From NCBI GenBank assembly GCA_001603505.1, contig LUZC01000047.1, forward strand, positions 1-59,538: a stretch of 59,538 nt of DNA, written 5' to 3'. Origin of the DNA: Bacteroidales bacterium Bact_11. GTDB taxonomy: Bacteria; Bacteroidota; Bacteroidia; Bacteroidales; UBA932. Below, piece by piece: positions 36,573 through 44,756 of the stretch. The stretch's first letter is position 1. Each line of letters opens with the position of its first letter. The notes under the pieces were generated by a model that was given only the letters and a program-made list of their open reading frames with translations, searched no databases and had not been told where the DNA came from. Made by a program: the position numbers and the translations under genes.

Positions 36573-38125
36573 CTCCTCCCTTTCATCAATTCAATAAACG
36601 GATTGAAATAATTGCCGCCCTTGGCGACCACGCCATCGAGGCCCTTGCCGCCGTCCTTCGGGCGCTTCACGTCGCCGAACTTGCCTTTTTCCAGCGCGTT
36701 GAACAGGCCTTCCTTCACCAGTTCCTCCAGCAGCGCCACGGCATTGTCGAGCACGAGCGCGGCCCGCTGGCGGATGATGCCGCCCTCCTTGAATTCCATT
36801 TCCTCGCCGATGTCACGCATGTTGTTGAAGATGTAGCGGGCATTCTCGATGGAGAGGTAGCGGTCGCTCATGAACGGAGTGTGGATGGCCTCGGTGGGCA
36901 TGCCCAGCAGCTGGATGCCCTGATGGGTCCAGATGCCGATGATGTTGAACAGGGCGTCCTGGATATGGCCGCGGAAAATGTTGCCGGTCATGAACTTGGT
37001 CGGCGGCATGTACTTCAGCGTGGCCTTCGGGAAGATTTCGCGCGTCATTTGCGCCTGCGCCAGCTCGTAGAGGAAACCGTTGGTCAGCATCGGATCCATC
37101 TCGAACGCGTGGCCGAGGCCCATCTGCTCCTCAGGCAGGCCGGCCAGCAGAGCCAGCTGCTCGTTGATGATGTCGGAAGCCAGCACCGTGTGGGCAGCTT
37201 CCACCGCGTCGGCCGTGGTCAGGTAGTTGTCCTCGCCCGTGTTGATGATCACGCCGGCAAAGCCGTTGATCACACGCGAGAAATACTGGTCGACCAGTGT
37301 GCGCTGCATGTTGATGTCGCGGAACAGGATGCCGTAGAGGGCGTCGTTGAGCATCACGTCGAGGCCTTCGAACGCGCCCATGATGGCGATTTCCGGCATG
37401 CAGAGTCCCGAGCAGTAGTTGCAGAGGCGGATGTAGCGGCCCACCTCCTCCCCGACCTTGTCGAGCGCGGCGCGCATTATACGGAAGTTTTCCTGGGTGG
37501 CGAAGGTACCGCCGAAGCCTTCGGTCGTGGCGCCGTAGGGCACATAGTCGAGCAACGACTGGCCCGTAGTGCGGATCACGGCGATGACGTCGGCCCCCTG
37601 ACGGGCACCGGCTTCCGCCTGAACCACATCTTCATAGATGTTGCCCGTGGCCACAATGATATAAAGGTAAGGTTTCGGACCTTCACCGAGCGTCTTGAGA
37701 TATTCTTCCCTGCGGTTCCGGCGCCGGCGGATTCGTTCGATCGAACCGGTGATCACGGGCTCGAGCGCAGCGTCCACCTTCTTCTTGTCGGAAATGCTGA
37801 TTTTCGTCAGGTCGAGCGTCCCGTCGGCGACGGCTTCGGCGATCTCCTGGGGCGTCTTGCCCGTGGCGACCATCGCATTGCCGACGTAGAACATCACGCC
37901 CTGCCCCAGCACACCGGACGCCTTGAGTGAATCTACCACGACGTTGGGAAGCGGGACCTGGTTCTCATCGACGCCGTCGATACCCAGCAGGCGGCAGATG
38001 GTGCGCTCCACGGCCACAGTCGTGTAGCCGTCGGCGAATGATTGCACATCCTCGGCAATCATCCGTGCCAGCTGGCGCGCCCGGTCGACCTTCCGCTGGT
38101 CCAATCCAAGTTTGCTTTTATTCAT
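36569..38125 (-). CDS. kamD: lysine 5,6-aminomutase, alpha subunit
   Basis: A 518-residue TIM-barrel subunit holding substrate and PLP phosphate. Recognisable segments include NKSKLGLDQRKVDRARQLAR at the N-terminus, RRRRNRREEYLKTLGEGPKPYLYIIVATGNIYEDVVQA, and YCSGLCMPEIAIMGAFEGLDVMLNDALYGILFRDINMQRT. A GTG two codons upstream is possible, but the ATG at 38125 is preferred. It overlaps the kamC stop by 8 nt and the kamE start by 4 nt. With KamE it forms the second step of lysine fermentation. Confidence 0.97.
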   Translation of the reverse strand: MNKSKLGLDQRKVDRARQLARMIAEDVQSFADGYTTVAVERTICRLLGIDGVDENQVPLPNVVVDSLKASGVLGQGVMFYVGNAMVATGKTPQEIAEAVADGTLDLTKISISDKKKVDAALEPVITGSIERIRRRRNRREEYLKTLGEGPKPYLYIIVATGNIYEDVVQAEAGARQGADVIAVIRTTGQSLLDYVPYGATTEGFGGTFATQENFRIMRAALDKVGEEVGRYIRLCNYCSGLCMPEIAIMGAFEGLDVMLNDALYGILFRDINMQRTLVDQYFSRVINGFAGVIINTGEDNYLTTADAVEAAHTVLASDIINEQLALLAGLPEEQMGLGHAFEMDPMLTNGFLYELAQAQMTREIFPKATLKYMPPTKFMTGNIFRGHIQDALFNIIGIWTHQGIQLLGMPTEAIHTPFMSDRYLSIENARYIFNNMRDIGEEMEFKEGGIIRQRAALVLDNAVALLEELVKEGLFNALEKGKFGDVKRPKDGGKGLDGVVAKGGNYFNPFIELMKGRR

Positions 38126-39431
38126 AATCACGTTTCATTATAATGTCTGCCATGTCGATCCACTGCGCATCGATACCCAGTTCGCGCGCAATGTTGAGTG
38201 CCTCGTGGGGCACCTCGTGGCTCGCGGTCTTCACGAGCCGATAGTCCATCGTGCGGCCTTTCGTGCCGGGAACCAGTCCCTGTACGCGCCAGCACTGCCC
38301 TTCGTGGGCCACGGTATAGTGGGTGGTCAGCACCAGGGCGAGGTCTCTCTTGCCCGCCAGGCGCTGCAGCAGCGCAGCAACCAGTGCGGTGCCCTCCACC
38401 GGGTTGGTGGTACGCGCCGGCTCGTCGACCAGCAACAGCACCCGCCCGCCCTGCTCAATGGAAGTGATGGCCCGGTCGATACGCTGCATCTCCGCCGCGA
38501 ACGACGAAAGCCCCGTCTTTTCGTTCTGCTCGTCGCCGATGCAGAAACGGATGTCATCGAACGGCATGAGCGTAGCAGCCTCCGCCGGCACGGCGAATCC
38601 GAACTGGTAGAGATACTGGATCATGCAGAGCGTCTTGAGCGCAACGGTCTTGCCGCCCATGTTCGCGCCGATCACCGTCGCGGGGACGCCCAGGTCGAAC
38701 GAGAAGTCGACTCGCTGGAAATCGAGCCCCTTGGCCCGCAGCACGGTACGGACTTCCGGGTGGAACATCCCGTGAATCTCCGTACGCTGTCCGGAAACGG
38801 GGAACGTCAGGCCGAAGTCTTTTACCAGGAGCGCCTGGGCAATGGAAATATCCATCCCGGCGAGGGCCATCAGCGTTTCCTGAAGGATGGCCGCATGGGG
38901 ACGCAGCAGGTCGCTGAGGTTCTTCTTGATGCGGTCTTCCTCGTTGAGCAGCTGTTCGCGGAGCTGTTCATCGTCCGGATCGCGGTCCACCGCGTCGCGC
39001 AGGCGCCGCAGTTCACCAGAATAGGAGTCATAGAGATAGAACGTCCCGATCTTCAGTCCATCGGGATCGAGAATCGAGATCACCCGGTCCATGTCCCGCT
39101 CCTGACCGAGCGACTCGGCCAGCATCGCCAAGTGCTTGATCTCGAAAAATTCCACCTCATCGAGCACCGCACCGGCCTTCAGGGAAGCGAGCGTTCCCGA
39201 GATATCGCGCAGCCCCTGCAGCCGGAAGCGGAGGTCTTCCACGCGGCGGCGGTCCGCATGAACCATCTCAACGTATTCCCGCACAGCCGCATACACATCG
39301 TCAATCTGACCGGGGTCAGTCATCATCTCCCGATCGAGCAGGACTTTGCGGGCGAAACCGCTCTGCAGGCGCAATTCATCGAACAGATAGCGCACGCCGC
39401 AAGGACTCTCAACGATTTCCCTAAACTTCAT
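38118..39431 (-). CDS. kamC: KamC-like protein with MutS-type ATPase domain
   Basis: A 437-residue protein with only the MutS core and ATPase domains; the mismatch-recognition and connector domains are absent. Walker A is GANMGGKT (255-262), Walker B LLVDEPARTTNP (333-344), and a TTHYT sensor follows near 367. Residues 30-200 are helical and lever-like. It lies between kamB and kamD, overlapping both (11 and 8 nt), so tight co-expression with lysine aminomutase is clear. It is unlikely to repair DNA; maintenance or reactivation of the B12 aminomutase is a plausible guess without direct evidence here. Confidence 0.88.
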   Translation of the reverse strand: MKFREIVESPCGVRYLFDELRLQSGFARKVLLDREMMTDPGQIDDVYAAVREYVEMVHADRRRVEDLRFRLQGLRDISGTLASLKAGAVLDEVEFFEIKHLAMLAESLGQERDMDRVISILDPDGLKIGTFYLYDSYSGELRRLRDAVDRDPDDEQLREQLLNEEDRIKKNLSDLLRPHAAILQETLMALAGMDISIAQALLVKDFGLTFPVSGQRTEIHGMFHPEVRTVLRAKGLDFQRVDFSFDLGVPATVIGANMGGKTVALKTLCMIQYLYQFGFAVPAEAATLMPFDDIRFCIGDEQNEKTGLSSFAAEMQRIDRAITSIEQGGRVLLLVDEPARTTNPVEGTALVAALLQRLAGKRDLALVLTTHYTVAHEGQCWRVQGLVPGTKGRTMDYRLVKTASHEVPHEALNIARELGIDAQWIDMADIIMKRDYE

Positions 39432-40371
39432 ACTCGTTCTTTACAATATCGTATACCGGCAGCCCGATCTTCTCGGAAAGCTCCCGGCAAAGAATATCCG
39501 AATCCAATACAATCCCGTTGGGAGCCACCGGATTGACGCACACCGCCAGCAGCGTGCTCTTCATCCGCACCGACAACCGGCCGCCGCGCCGCACGAAGGC
39601 CCGGTACAACTCCTGCGAGCAGAAAACCTTCGTAAAATCGCCTACAACCAGTTCCAGTTCGTCCTCTCCCAACACGTTCTTGGCCGCCATCAGCAGGCGG
39701 TCGGTCAGCGCCCCGTCCACTTCGACCACCGGATGCCCCTTGAGCATCGCGGCGTCGAGCGACGAGAACGACGACACATGCAGCTTCGGTTCCGGCCCCA
39801 CATACAGCGGAAGTCCGATGAGTTCCACCACGAAGGCCGTCTTACCCACCAAATCCTTCACATTGGCCGAAAATGCCGCACCGGTGGAGAGCACCATCGC
39901 TTCGCTCACGGCCGGTGAAGCCGTGCTCAGGCGGGAAAGCGCCCCGTCGATCAGGATCAGGTCGATTCCGAATCCGCCCAGCGACTGCATCCAACGTTTC
40001 AAGGCCGTGGCGCTGGAGGGGCCGCTCAGCAGCACTTTCCCCTCCTGCAGGGCCTTGGCCGTGACCACACGCCCGAGGGCCGTGTCCTCTTCGCTCACCT
40101 CATACAGTTCGGAAAGGGGACGTTTCTGCCGGAAATGCTTCTCGCTGGTGGCAAAGAACATCCCCTCCCGTACTGTGATTTCGGGCTTCGCGGTGCCGGT
40201 CACCTGGTCGGTGGTCTCACCGTCGATCCCGATCGACGTCACCGCCACGTTGAAATAGTCGAGCGGCAGACGTTTGATGATGTAGTTGAGACACTCCGTC
40301 TTGCCGGCATTCTTCGCGAGGCCGACAATCGACACGCTGCGGTGCTTGAGAATCTCTCCTACGAACGGCAT
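39421..40371 (-). CDS. kamB: KamB-like P-loop protein of the lysine fermentation cluster
   Basis: A 316-residue protein of unknown activity. It has a phosphate-binding loop GLAKNAGKT (17-25), followed by YIIKRLPLDYFNVAVTSIGIDGE, and IDLILIDGALSRLS (about residues 135-148) as a possible Walker B region. The sequence then becomes SIMIBI-like (SEAMVLSTGAAFSANVKDLV). It abuts kamA without a gap and overlaps kamC by 11 nt. Orthologues sit in the lysine clusters of other anaerobes. P-loop GTPases of related folds load or repair B12 enzymes, so a chaperone role is possible; I cannot show it. Confidence 0.8.
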   Translation of the reverse strand: MPFVGEILKHRSVSIVGLAKNAGKTECLNYIIKRLPLDYFNVAVTSIGIDGETTDQVTGTAKPEITVREGMFFATSEKHFRQKRPLSELYEVSEEDTALGRVVTAKALQEGKVLLSGPSSATALKRWMQSLGGFGIDLILIDGALSRLSTASPAVSEAMVLSTGAAFSANVKDLVGKTAFVVELIGLPLYVGPEPKLHVSSFSSLDAAMLKGHPVVEVDGALTDRLLMAAKNVLGEDELELVVGDFTKVFCSQELYRAFVRRGGRLSVRMKSTLLAVCVNPVAPNGIVLDSDILCRELSEKIGLPVYDIVKNEYEV

Positions 40372-41616
40372 CTACTTGCGGTTTTTGCTGCGTTCCTTCC
40401 GTTCGAGATAGGCCGGTTCGATGGCCATCCCCTGTCCTTCCAGCAGGCCGGCCACGCCTTCGAGCTTCTTGCGGCACTCGGGGCAATGGCAATCCTGATG
40501 GTATTCCGACGGCTCGGTGTAGGTGGTGATCACGCCTTCGAAGTTGCGGAGGACCACCTTGCCCGGCGCCTGGGAAATCACGTACTGCGGCATCACCGGC
40601 GTCTTTCCGCCGCCACCCGGGGCGTCCACCACGAAGGTCGGGACAGCGTAGCCGGAGGTATGGCCGCGGAGCGCCTCGATGATCTCGATGCCCTTCGACA
40701 CCGGCGTCCGGAAATGTTCCAGGCCCATCGAGAGATCGCACTGATAGATGTAGTAGGGCCGCACACGCATCTTCACGAGCTCATGGACCAGTTTCTTCAT
40801 CACGTGGACGCAGTCGTTCACGCCGCGCAGCAACACGCTCTGGTTGCCCAGCGGAATGCCGGCGTCGGCCAGGCGCGCACAGGCGGCGGCCGATTCGGCG
40901 GTCACTTCGTTGGGATGGTTGAAATGCGTGTTGAGCCAGATCGGATGGTATTTCTTCAGCATGTTGCAGAGCTCCGGAGTGATGCGCTGCGGGCATACCA
41001 CCGGCGTGCGCGAGCCGATGCGGACGATCTCCACGTGGGGGATCTCACGCAGCCTGCGGATGATGTCCTCCAGCCAGGCGTCGCTCACCATGAGCGCGTC
41101 GCCGCCCGACAGGAGCACGTCGCGCACCTCGGGAGTACGGCGGATGTATTCGATGGCCTTGTCGATGCGCTCGCGCGGGCTTTCGTCGTCTTTCTGTCCG
41201 GCGAAGCGGCGGCGAGTGCAGTGGCGGCAGTACATCGAGCACATGTCGGTAATCAGCAGCAGCACGCGGTCGGGGTAGCGGTGCGTCAGACCCGGCGTCG
41301 GGCTGTCTTCATCCTCGTGGAGCGGGTCGAGCAGGTCGGCAGCGGCTTGGTGCGTCTCGGCGGCCGTGGGGATGCACTGCCTCCGGACGGGATCGTACGG
41401 GTCGTCCGGATCGATCAGGGAAATGTAGTACGGCGTGATGGCCATGCGGAGCGTGGAGAGGCATTTCTTGACGCCCTCCTCTTCTTCCGGCGTGAGCTTC
41501 ACGTATTTCTTGAGCTCATCGAGCGTTTCGATCCGGTTCTTGACCTGCCATTTCCAGTCGTTCCACTGGGCGTCGGTCACTTCCGGGAAAAGCGCTTTTC
41601 TACGGGAAACGTTCAT
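40372..41616 (-). CDS. kamA: lysine 2,3-aminomutase (radical SAM)
   Basis: A 414-residue radical SAM, PLP enzyme that converts L-lysine to beta-lysine, the first step of the pathway. The iron-sulfur ligands are Cys126, Cys130 and Cys133 in CSMYCRHC; the PLP lysine is Lys338 in PGGGGKTP; the substrate-binding aspartates are Asp294 and Asp331, equivalent to the pair known in the clostridial enzyme. The C-terminal zinc-binding cysteines lie in CHCPECRKK, as in the full-length clostridial protein and unlike the shorter EpmB. It follows kdd by 5 nt. Confidence 0.97.
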   Translation of the reverse strand: MNVSRRKALFPEVTDAQWNDWKWQVKNRIETLDELKKYVKLTPEEEEGVKKCLSTLRMAITPYYISLIDPDDPYDPVRRQCIPTAAETHQAAADLLDPLHEDEDSPTPGLTHRYPDRVLLLITDMCSMYCRHCTRRRFAGQKDDESPRERIDKAIEYIRRTPEVRDVLLSGGDALMVSDAWLEDIIRRLREIPHVEIVRIGSRTPVVCPQRITPELCNMLKKYHPIWLNTHFNHPNEVTAESAAACARLADAGIPLGNQSVLLRGVNDCVHVMKKLVHELVKMRVRPYYIYQCDLSMGLEHFRTPVSKGIEIIEALRGHTSGYAVPTFVVDAPGGGGKTPVMPQYVISQAPGKVVLRNFEGVITTYTEPSEYHQDCHCPECRKKLEGVAGLLEGQGMAIEPAYLERKERSKNRK

Positions 41617-41621
41617 ACTGC

Positions 41622-42698
41622 CTATGCGTAGAGTTCTTCAAAGATCTTGCGGAGCTTCGGGCATTCGCGGAGTTCCTGCAGGGTGAATTCGGCGTGACCC
41701 TTGGTGTAGCCGTTGCCCATGATCATGTTGACGTCGGCACCGATGCCTTCCGCGCCGAGCGAGGCCTTGGTGAAGCTGGTGGCCATCGAGAAGAAATACA
41801 CCACGCCGTCGTCCTTGGTGCAGAGCACGGCGGTCATTTCCTGGTCGGGCACGTTGACGCAGTTGATGGTCACGTCGGCCATCTTGCCGTCGGTGAGACG
41901 TTCCACCATCTCATACACCTGGACGGGCGTCATGCCGGAAGCGCTTTCCACCACGTCGCAGAAGCCCAGGTCCTTGATGCGCTGGGTACTCCGCGGGCTG
42001 TTGGCGATACCGATCACCTTGCCGGTCACGCCCACGCGTTTCTTGGCCTCGTAGGCGCAGAGCATGCCGCTCTTGCCACCGGCGCCGAGGATCACCACGG
42101 TCTGGCCGTACTGGCAGAGCTTGGCGGTCTGTGCCGGTGCACCGGCCACGTCAAGGGCGCTCAGGGCGAGTTTCTCGGGCATGTCGGTCGGGATCTTGGC
42201 GTAGATGCCGCTCTCGAAGAGGATGGCCTTGCCCTTGATGTCCACCTGATCCACGTCGGGACGGATGGCGAGGATTTCGTCGATGCGCAGCGGCGTCAGC
42301 GAGAGGCTCACGAGCGTGGCGATGCGGTCGCCCTCCTTGAGGTCGATCTTGCCCTTGAGGGCGTCGCCGATCTTCTCCACCTTGCCGAGCAGCATGCCGC
42401 CCGAACCGGTGCGGCGGTTGCGGTGCTTGCCCTGGAGTTCCACGTTGAGGAACATTTCCTTCTTGACCTCCTCCATGATCTGCTCTTCCGTGGCGCCTTC
42501 TCCAGCCTGCTGTTTCGCATAGTTGTGGATGTCGGTGAAGGAAGCGGAATCGATGTTGAGGGTCTGGACGTCGATCAGGATCTCGTTGTCCCAGATCTCG
42601 TCCATGTTGTTGTCGAGTTTGTTTGCGGGTTGGGGAAGCACGCCTTTGGGTTCAATGACGCGATGCGTTCCGTACTTGTTTCCGTGTTTCTGTGCCAT
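41622..42698 (-). CDS. kdd: 3,5-diaminohexanoate dehydrogenase
   Basis: A 358-residue NAD(P)-dependent enzyme that oxidatively deaminates L-erythro-3,5-diaminohexanoate to 5-amino-3-oxohexanoate. It begins MAQKHGNKYGTHRVIEPKG, has a GroES-like N-terminal half, and a dinucleotide fold starting TVVILGAGGKSGMLCAYEAK (about residues 200-219). Length and order fit the enzyme identified in Fusobacterium and Porphyromonas lysine clusters. Its NADH is one source of reductant for crotonyl-CoA reduction. It lies 12 nt after kce. Confidence 0.95.
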   Translation of the reverse strand: MAQKHGNKYGTHRVIEPKGVLPQPANKLDNNMDEIWDNEILIDVQTLNIDSASFTDIHNYAKQQAGEGATEEQIMEEVKKEMFLNVELQGKHRNRRTGSGGMLLGKVEKIGDALKGKIDLKEGDRIATLVSLSLTPLRIDEILAIRPDVDQVDIKGKAILFESGIYAKIPTDMPEKLALSALDVAGAPAQTAKLCQYGQTVVILGAGGKSGMLCAYEAKKRVGVTGKVIGIANSPRSTQRIKDLGFCDVVESASGMTPVQVYEMVERLTDGKMADVTINCVNVPDQEMTAVLCTKDDGVVYFFSMATSFTKASLGAEGIGADVNMIMGNGYTKGHAEFTLQELRECPKLRKIFEELYA

Positions 42699-42710
42699 AT
42701 TGATTCTATG

Positions 42711-43544
42711 TTAATTACGGGGTTTGAGGTTCAGTATTTCGCGGGCCTCGTCGCTCGTGGCGACGGGACGGCCCAGTTCATTGGCGAGGCGGACGACCTT
42801 GGCGACCAGTTCGCCGTTGCTCTTGGCCAGGACACCCTTTGAAAGATAGAGGTTGTCCTCGAAGCCTACGCGGACGTTGCCGCCCATGGCGATTGCCGCA
42901 GCGGCCATCGGGAACGCGTGACGGCCTACGCCGGTCACCGTCCAGGTAGAGCCGGCCGGAATGCCGTTCACCAGCCAGCAGAGGTTGGCGACAGTGGCCG
43001 GCGTGCAACCGGGAACACCCAGCACGAAGTTGAACTGCATGGGAGCGCCGGGAGCCTGTCCTTTACGGGCCATGTTGAGGATGGTGTCGAGGTGACCCAT
43101 CTCGAAGCATTCGTATTCGGGCTTGATGCCGCGTTCCATCATGCGCTTGCCGAAGGCGCGCATGGTCGGCAGGGTGTTGTCGAAAATTTCGTCGCCGAAG
43201 TTGCAGGTACCGCAGTCGAGCGTCGCCATTTCGGGCAGCGGATCGGTGTCGGTCGACTGCAGGCGTTCGTCGGGCGTCATGCCCACGGCTCCGCCGGTCG
43301 AGGGAATCAGGATCACGTTGGGGCACACCTTCAGGATGGCCTCTTCACATTCCTGGAAACGGCCCCGGTCCTGGGTGGGCGTGCCGTCGTCCCAGCGGAC
43401 ATGCAGGTGGACGATCGCGGCGCCGGCATCGACGGCCGACTTCGCCTCGCGGACGATTTCTTCAACGGTATAGGGAACGGCGGGATTCTGCTCCTTGGTG
43501 ACTTCCGCGCCGCAGATGGCGGCGGTAATGATGAGTTTGTCCAT
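42711..43544 (-). CDS. kce: 3-keto-5-aminohexanoate cleavage enzyme
   Basis: A 277-residue Zn-dependent TIM-barrel enzyme that combines 5-amino-3-oxohexanoate with acetyl-CoA to yield acetoacetate and 3-aminobutyryl-CoA. Metal ligands His46 and His48 (HLHVR) and Glu229 (GFEDN) match the characterised enzyme; the N-terminal AAICGAEVTKEQNP with Glu14 also fits. The reading frame is open 18 codons further upstream, but the ATG at 43544 (MDKLIITAA) is the family start, 2 nt after the kal stop. Confidence 0.96.
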   Translation of the reverse strand: MDKLIITAAICGAEVTKEQNPAVPYTVEEIVREAKSAVDAGAAIVHLHVRWDDGTPTQDRGRFQECEEAILKVCPNVILIPSTGGAVGMTPDERLQSTDTDPLPEMATLDCGTCNFGDEIFDNTLPTMRAFGKRMMERGIKPEYECFEMGHLDTILNMARKGQAPGAPMQFNFVLGVPGCTPATVANLCWLVNGIPAGSTWTVTGVGRHAFPMAAAAIAMGGNVRVGFEDNLYLSKGVLAKSNGELVAKVVRLANELGRPVATSDEAREILNLKPRN

Positions 43545-43546
43545 GG

Positions 43547-43936
43547 CTACTTGCGCTGGCATTTTTTCGGCGTGACACAAGTGCCGCTGGCACGGCACAC
43601 CACGACCGGCTCGTCCAGCAGGTCGGCTGCGGAATCGGAGATGTCGGGACGCGGGGCGATGACCTTGCGGGCCTCGAAGACCATCTTGCGGGAGGTATTG
43701 CCTTCGGAGACGATCTCGCCGGTGGCCTCGATAAAGTCGCCGGCATAGACGGGAGCGATGAATTCCACCATGTCGTAGGCCTTGAACAGGCCCTCGTCGC
43801 CATCGCGCAGGATCAGGAGTTCGGTGGCCACATCGCCGAAAAGGTGGAGCATGTGGGCACCGTCGACCAGGTTTCCGCCGTAGTGCGCATCCTTGGCGCT
43901 CATGCGGACACGGATCATGGATTTGTATTCAGCCAT
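43547..43936 (-). CDS. kal: 3-aminobutyryl-CoA ammonia-lyase
   Basis: A 129-residue hot-dog-fold enzyme that removes ammonia from L-3-aminobutyryl-CoA to give crotonyl-CoA. The helix and turn [21 protein letters not shown] (17-37, read in part) and [18 protein letters not shown] are typical of Kal. Position second in the operon, between CoA-transferase A and kce, matches other lysine clusters. The crotonyl-CoA formed is the substrate for the acyl-CoA dehydrogenase downstream. Confidence 0.94.
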   Translation of the reverse strand: MAEYKSMIRVRMSAKDAHYGGNLVDGAHMLHLFGDVATELLILRDGDEGLFKAYDMVEFIAPVYAGDFIEATGEIVSEGNTSRKMVFEARKVIAPRPDISDSAADLLDEPVVVCRASGTCVTPKKCQRK

Positions 43937-43948
43937 ATTGCAGACGGG

Positions 43949-44599
43949 TTATTGTTCGACGTAAATGTAGTCCACGAAAAGGGCCGGCGTATGCACGGAT
44001 TCGGGTTCGATATCCCCTACCTTGACGAGTTTCTCGGCTTCGACGATTACCGTATTGGCCGCCTGTGCCATCATCGGGTTGAAGTTCTTGGTCGTGCCAC
44101 GATAGAAAACGTTGCCCGATTCATCGACGATAGAACCGCCCAGCAGCGCGAAATCGGCGCCCAGGGGTTTCTCCAGCAGATAATCCTTGCCATCGACATT
44201 GATGATCTGCTTGCCTTCCTGCACCACGGTGCCGATGCCAGTCGGGGTGAGGATGCCGCCGAGGCCGGCGCCCTTTGCGCGGATGCGCTCGGCCAGCGTG
44301 CCCTGCGGCACGAGGTTCATCTTGAGGTCGCCGTTGTTCATCTGCTCGATGGAGGCCTTGCTGCCGCCGATATAGGAAGCGTAGATTTCCTTCACCTGGT
44401 GGTTCTCAATGAGCTTGCTCCAGCCTTTGCCGTCGAAGACGGTGTCGTTGCAGATTATGGTCAGATTCTTCACGCCGCTTTCGGCGAGCGCGTCGACAAT
44501 CTGTTTGGGCGCACCCGTTCCCAGGAAGCCGCCAATCATGATCGTGGAGCCGTCTTTGATCATTGCGACGGCATCTTTCAGCGAAATGTTCTTTTTCAT
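43949..44599 (-). CDS. atoD: acetoacetate/butyrate CoA-transferase, subunit A
   Basis: A 216-residue subunit of the family I CoA-transferases. MIGGFLGTGAPKQIVDAL (about residues 20-37) contains the glycine-rich CoA loop, and GAGLGGILTPTGIGTVVQEGK (about 106-126, read in part) and EKPLGADFALLGGSIVDESGN follow. It is the first gene of the lysine operon, with a leader of roughly 40 nt behind a near-ideal promoter. Its partner subunit B is encoded at 35088..35747. Confidence 0.94.
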   Translation of the reverse strand: MKKNISLKDAVAMIKDGSTIMIGGFLGTGAPKQIVDALAESGVKNLTIICNDTVFDGKGWSKLIENHQVKEIYASYIGGSKASIEQMNNGDLKMNLVPQGTLAERIRAKGAGLGGILTPTGIGTVVQEGKQIINVDGKDYLLEKPLGADFALLGGSIVDESGNVFYRGTTKNFNPMMAQAANTVIVEAEKLVKVGDIEPESVHTPALFVDYIYVEQ

Positions 44600-44645
44600 A
44601 TGGGTTGTATAGTTTGTTTATTGCCGTTTTGCTCGACTTAATCTG

Positions 44646-44676
44646 CAAATTTAATCAATTTCGGCCTCTTTGCAAA
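44646..44676 (-). promoter_or_regulatory. promoter of the lysine fermentation operon
   Basis: On the minus strand TTTG (complement of 44673..44676), 19 nt, then TAAATTTG (complement of 44646..44653): both elements of the Bacteroidetes sigma consensus at the ideal spacing. The ATG of the first gene is at 44599. The -33 TTTG is part of a small dyad CTTTGCAAAG (44672..44681 region). Confidence 0.8.
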
Positions 44677-44756
44677 GCAAAATCGCCTCCCCTTTGGGGA
44701 TTTATAAACAAAATATACACGGGAAAATACAAGCCCCTGAGGGCCAGGAAAAAGGC

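Noticed and set aside
36545-37930. A 461-codon plus-strand frame antisense to kamD
   Set aside because: kamD is unmistakable; the antisense frame has no recognisable domain.
38118-39431. KamC as a DNA mismatch repair MutS
   Set aside because: It lacks the mismatch-recognition domain and is locked into the lysine operon by overlapping start and stop codons.
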